In this document: positions 63,992-64,000 of the stretch, piece after piece
How the letters are laid out: every line of letters starts with the position of its first letter
Numbering within the stretch: the first letter of the stretch is position 1
Assembly (NCBI RefSeq): GCF_001678475.1
Contig: NZ_JTJR01000026.1
Location: forward strand, 124,001-188,000
Source of the DNA: Gallibacterium genomosp. 3
GTDB lineage: Bacteria > Pseudomonadota > Gammaproteobacteria > Enterobacterales > Pasteurellaceae
Direction: 5' to 3'
DNA: 64,000 nt
Position numbers and translations under genes: made by a program
Notes under the pieces: model-generated
Database searches by the model: none
The model's input: only the letters and a program-made list of their open reading frames with translations
What the model was told of the DNA's origin: nothing

Positions 63992-64000
63992 CGTAAAAAT

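Overview
The window is a dense, AT-rich bacterial chromosome segment (by eye just under 40 % G+C, not computed). It holds 57 protein genes and no rRNA, tRNA, CRISPR array, insertion sequence or prophage that I can recognise. Protein sequences and gene order point to the Pasteurellaceae (Gammaproteobacteria). The blocks rlmN-pilW-rodZ-ispG-hisS-yfgM, accA-pdxY-tilS, acrR-acrA-acrB and regulator-dehydrogenase-TRAP are arranged as I remember them from Haemophilus influenzae. The blocks purMN/upp-uraA-hda, ftsK-lolA-rarA and the division cluster are shared with E. coli. Unlike H. influenzae, this organism has citrate synthase next to 2-oxoglutarate dehydrogenase. I saw neither canonical Pasteurellaceae DNA-uptake word in the window. 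The species cannot be named from this sequence.

Layout. 1-4697: sucA-sucB (minus) diverge from gltA (plus) across a 360-bp control region with a CRP-type site. 4774-9795: an AcrR/AcrA/AcrB-type efflux operon with a TetR-type operator touching its -10 box. 9851-10050: a strongly folded intergenic repeat-like element. 10265-12859: mreBCD. 12856-15052: a PerM-type permease, a small unrecognised protein and hda. 15150-18963: upp-uraA divergent from purMN under a PurR box. 18970-23129: accA-pdxY-tilS and a BASS-family transporter. Upstream of that transporter lies a promoter, an 11-codon valine-rich leader ORF and a strong terminator. 23400-26184: pmbA, darP and sodA. 26366-32331: rlmN to yfgM. 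32433-37809: a YjbR-like gene, then ftsK-lolA-rarA. 37869-55779: the complete dcw cluster (mraZ to ftsZ, plus lpxC) on the minus strand, preceded by MraZ boxes. 56007-63991: a sugar-acid cluster with a two-wHTH GntR regulator, a zinc dehydrogenase, a TRAP transporter, uxaB and uxaA.

How the genes work together. The core of the window builds the cell envelope: MreBCD and RodZ (rod shape), the Mur ligases, MraY, MurG and Ddl (meso-DAP peptidoglycan precursors), FtsZ/A/Q/L/I/W/K (division), LpxC (lipid A), LolA (lipoprotein sorting) and AccA (fatty acids). The last 8 kb reads as one route: TRAP uptake of a hexonate, oxidation to D-tagaturonate, reduction by UxaB to D-altronate and dehydration by UxaA to 2-keto-3-deoxygluconate.

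The observation I would follow first is the apparent valine-codon attenuator in front of the BASS transporter (about 23234-23373). It would link a putative 2-oxo-acid-type carrier to valine supply. Other signals worth checking are the folded element before mreB, the 12-bp inverted repeat that forms the ends of both purN and tilS, and the tandem-wHTH regulator of the sugar-acid cluster.
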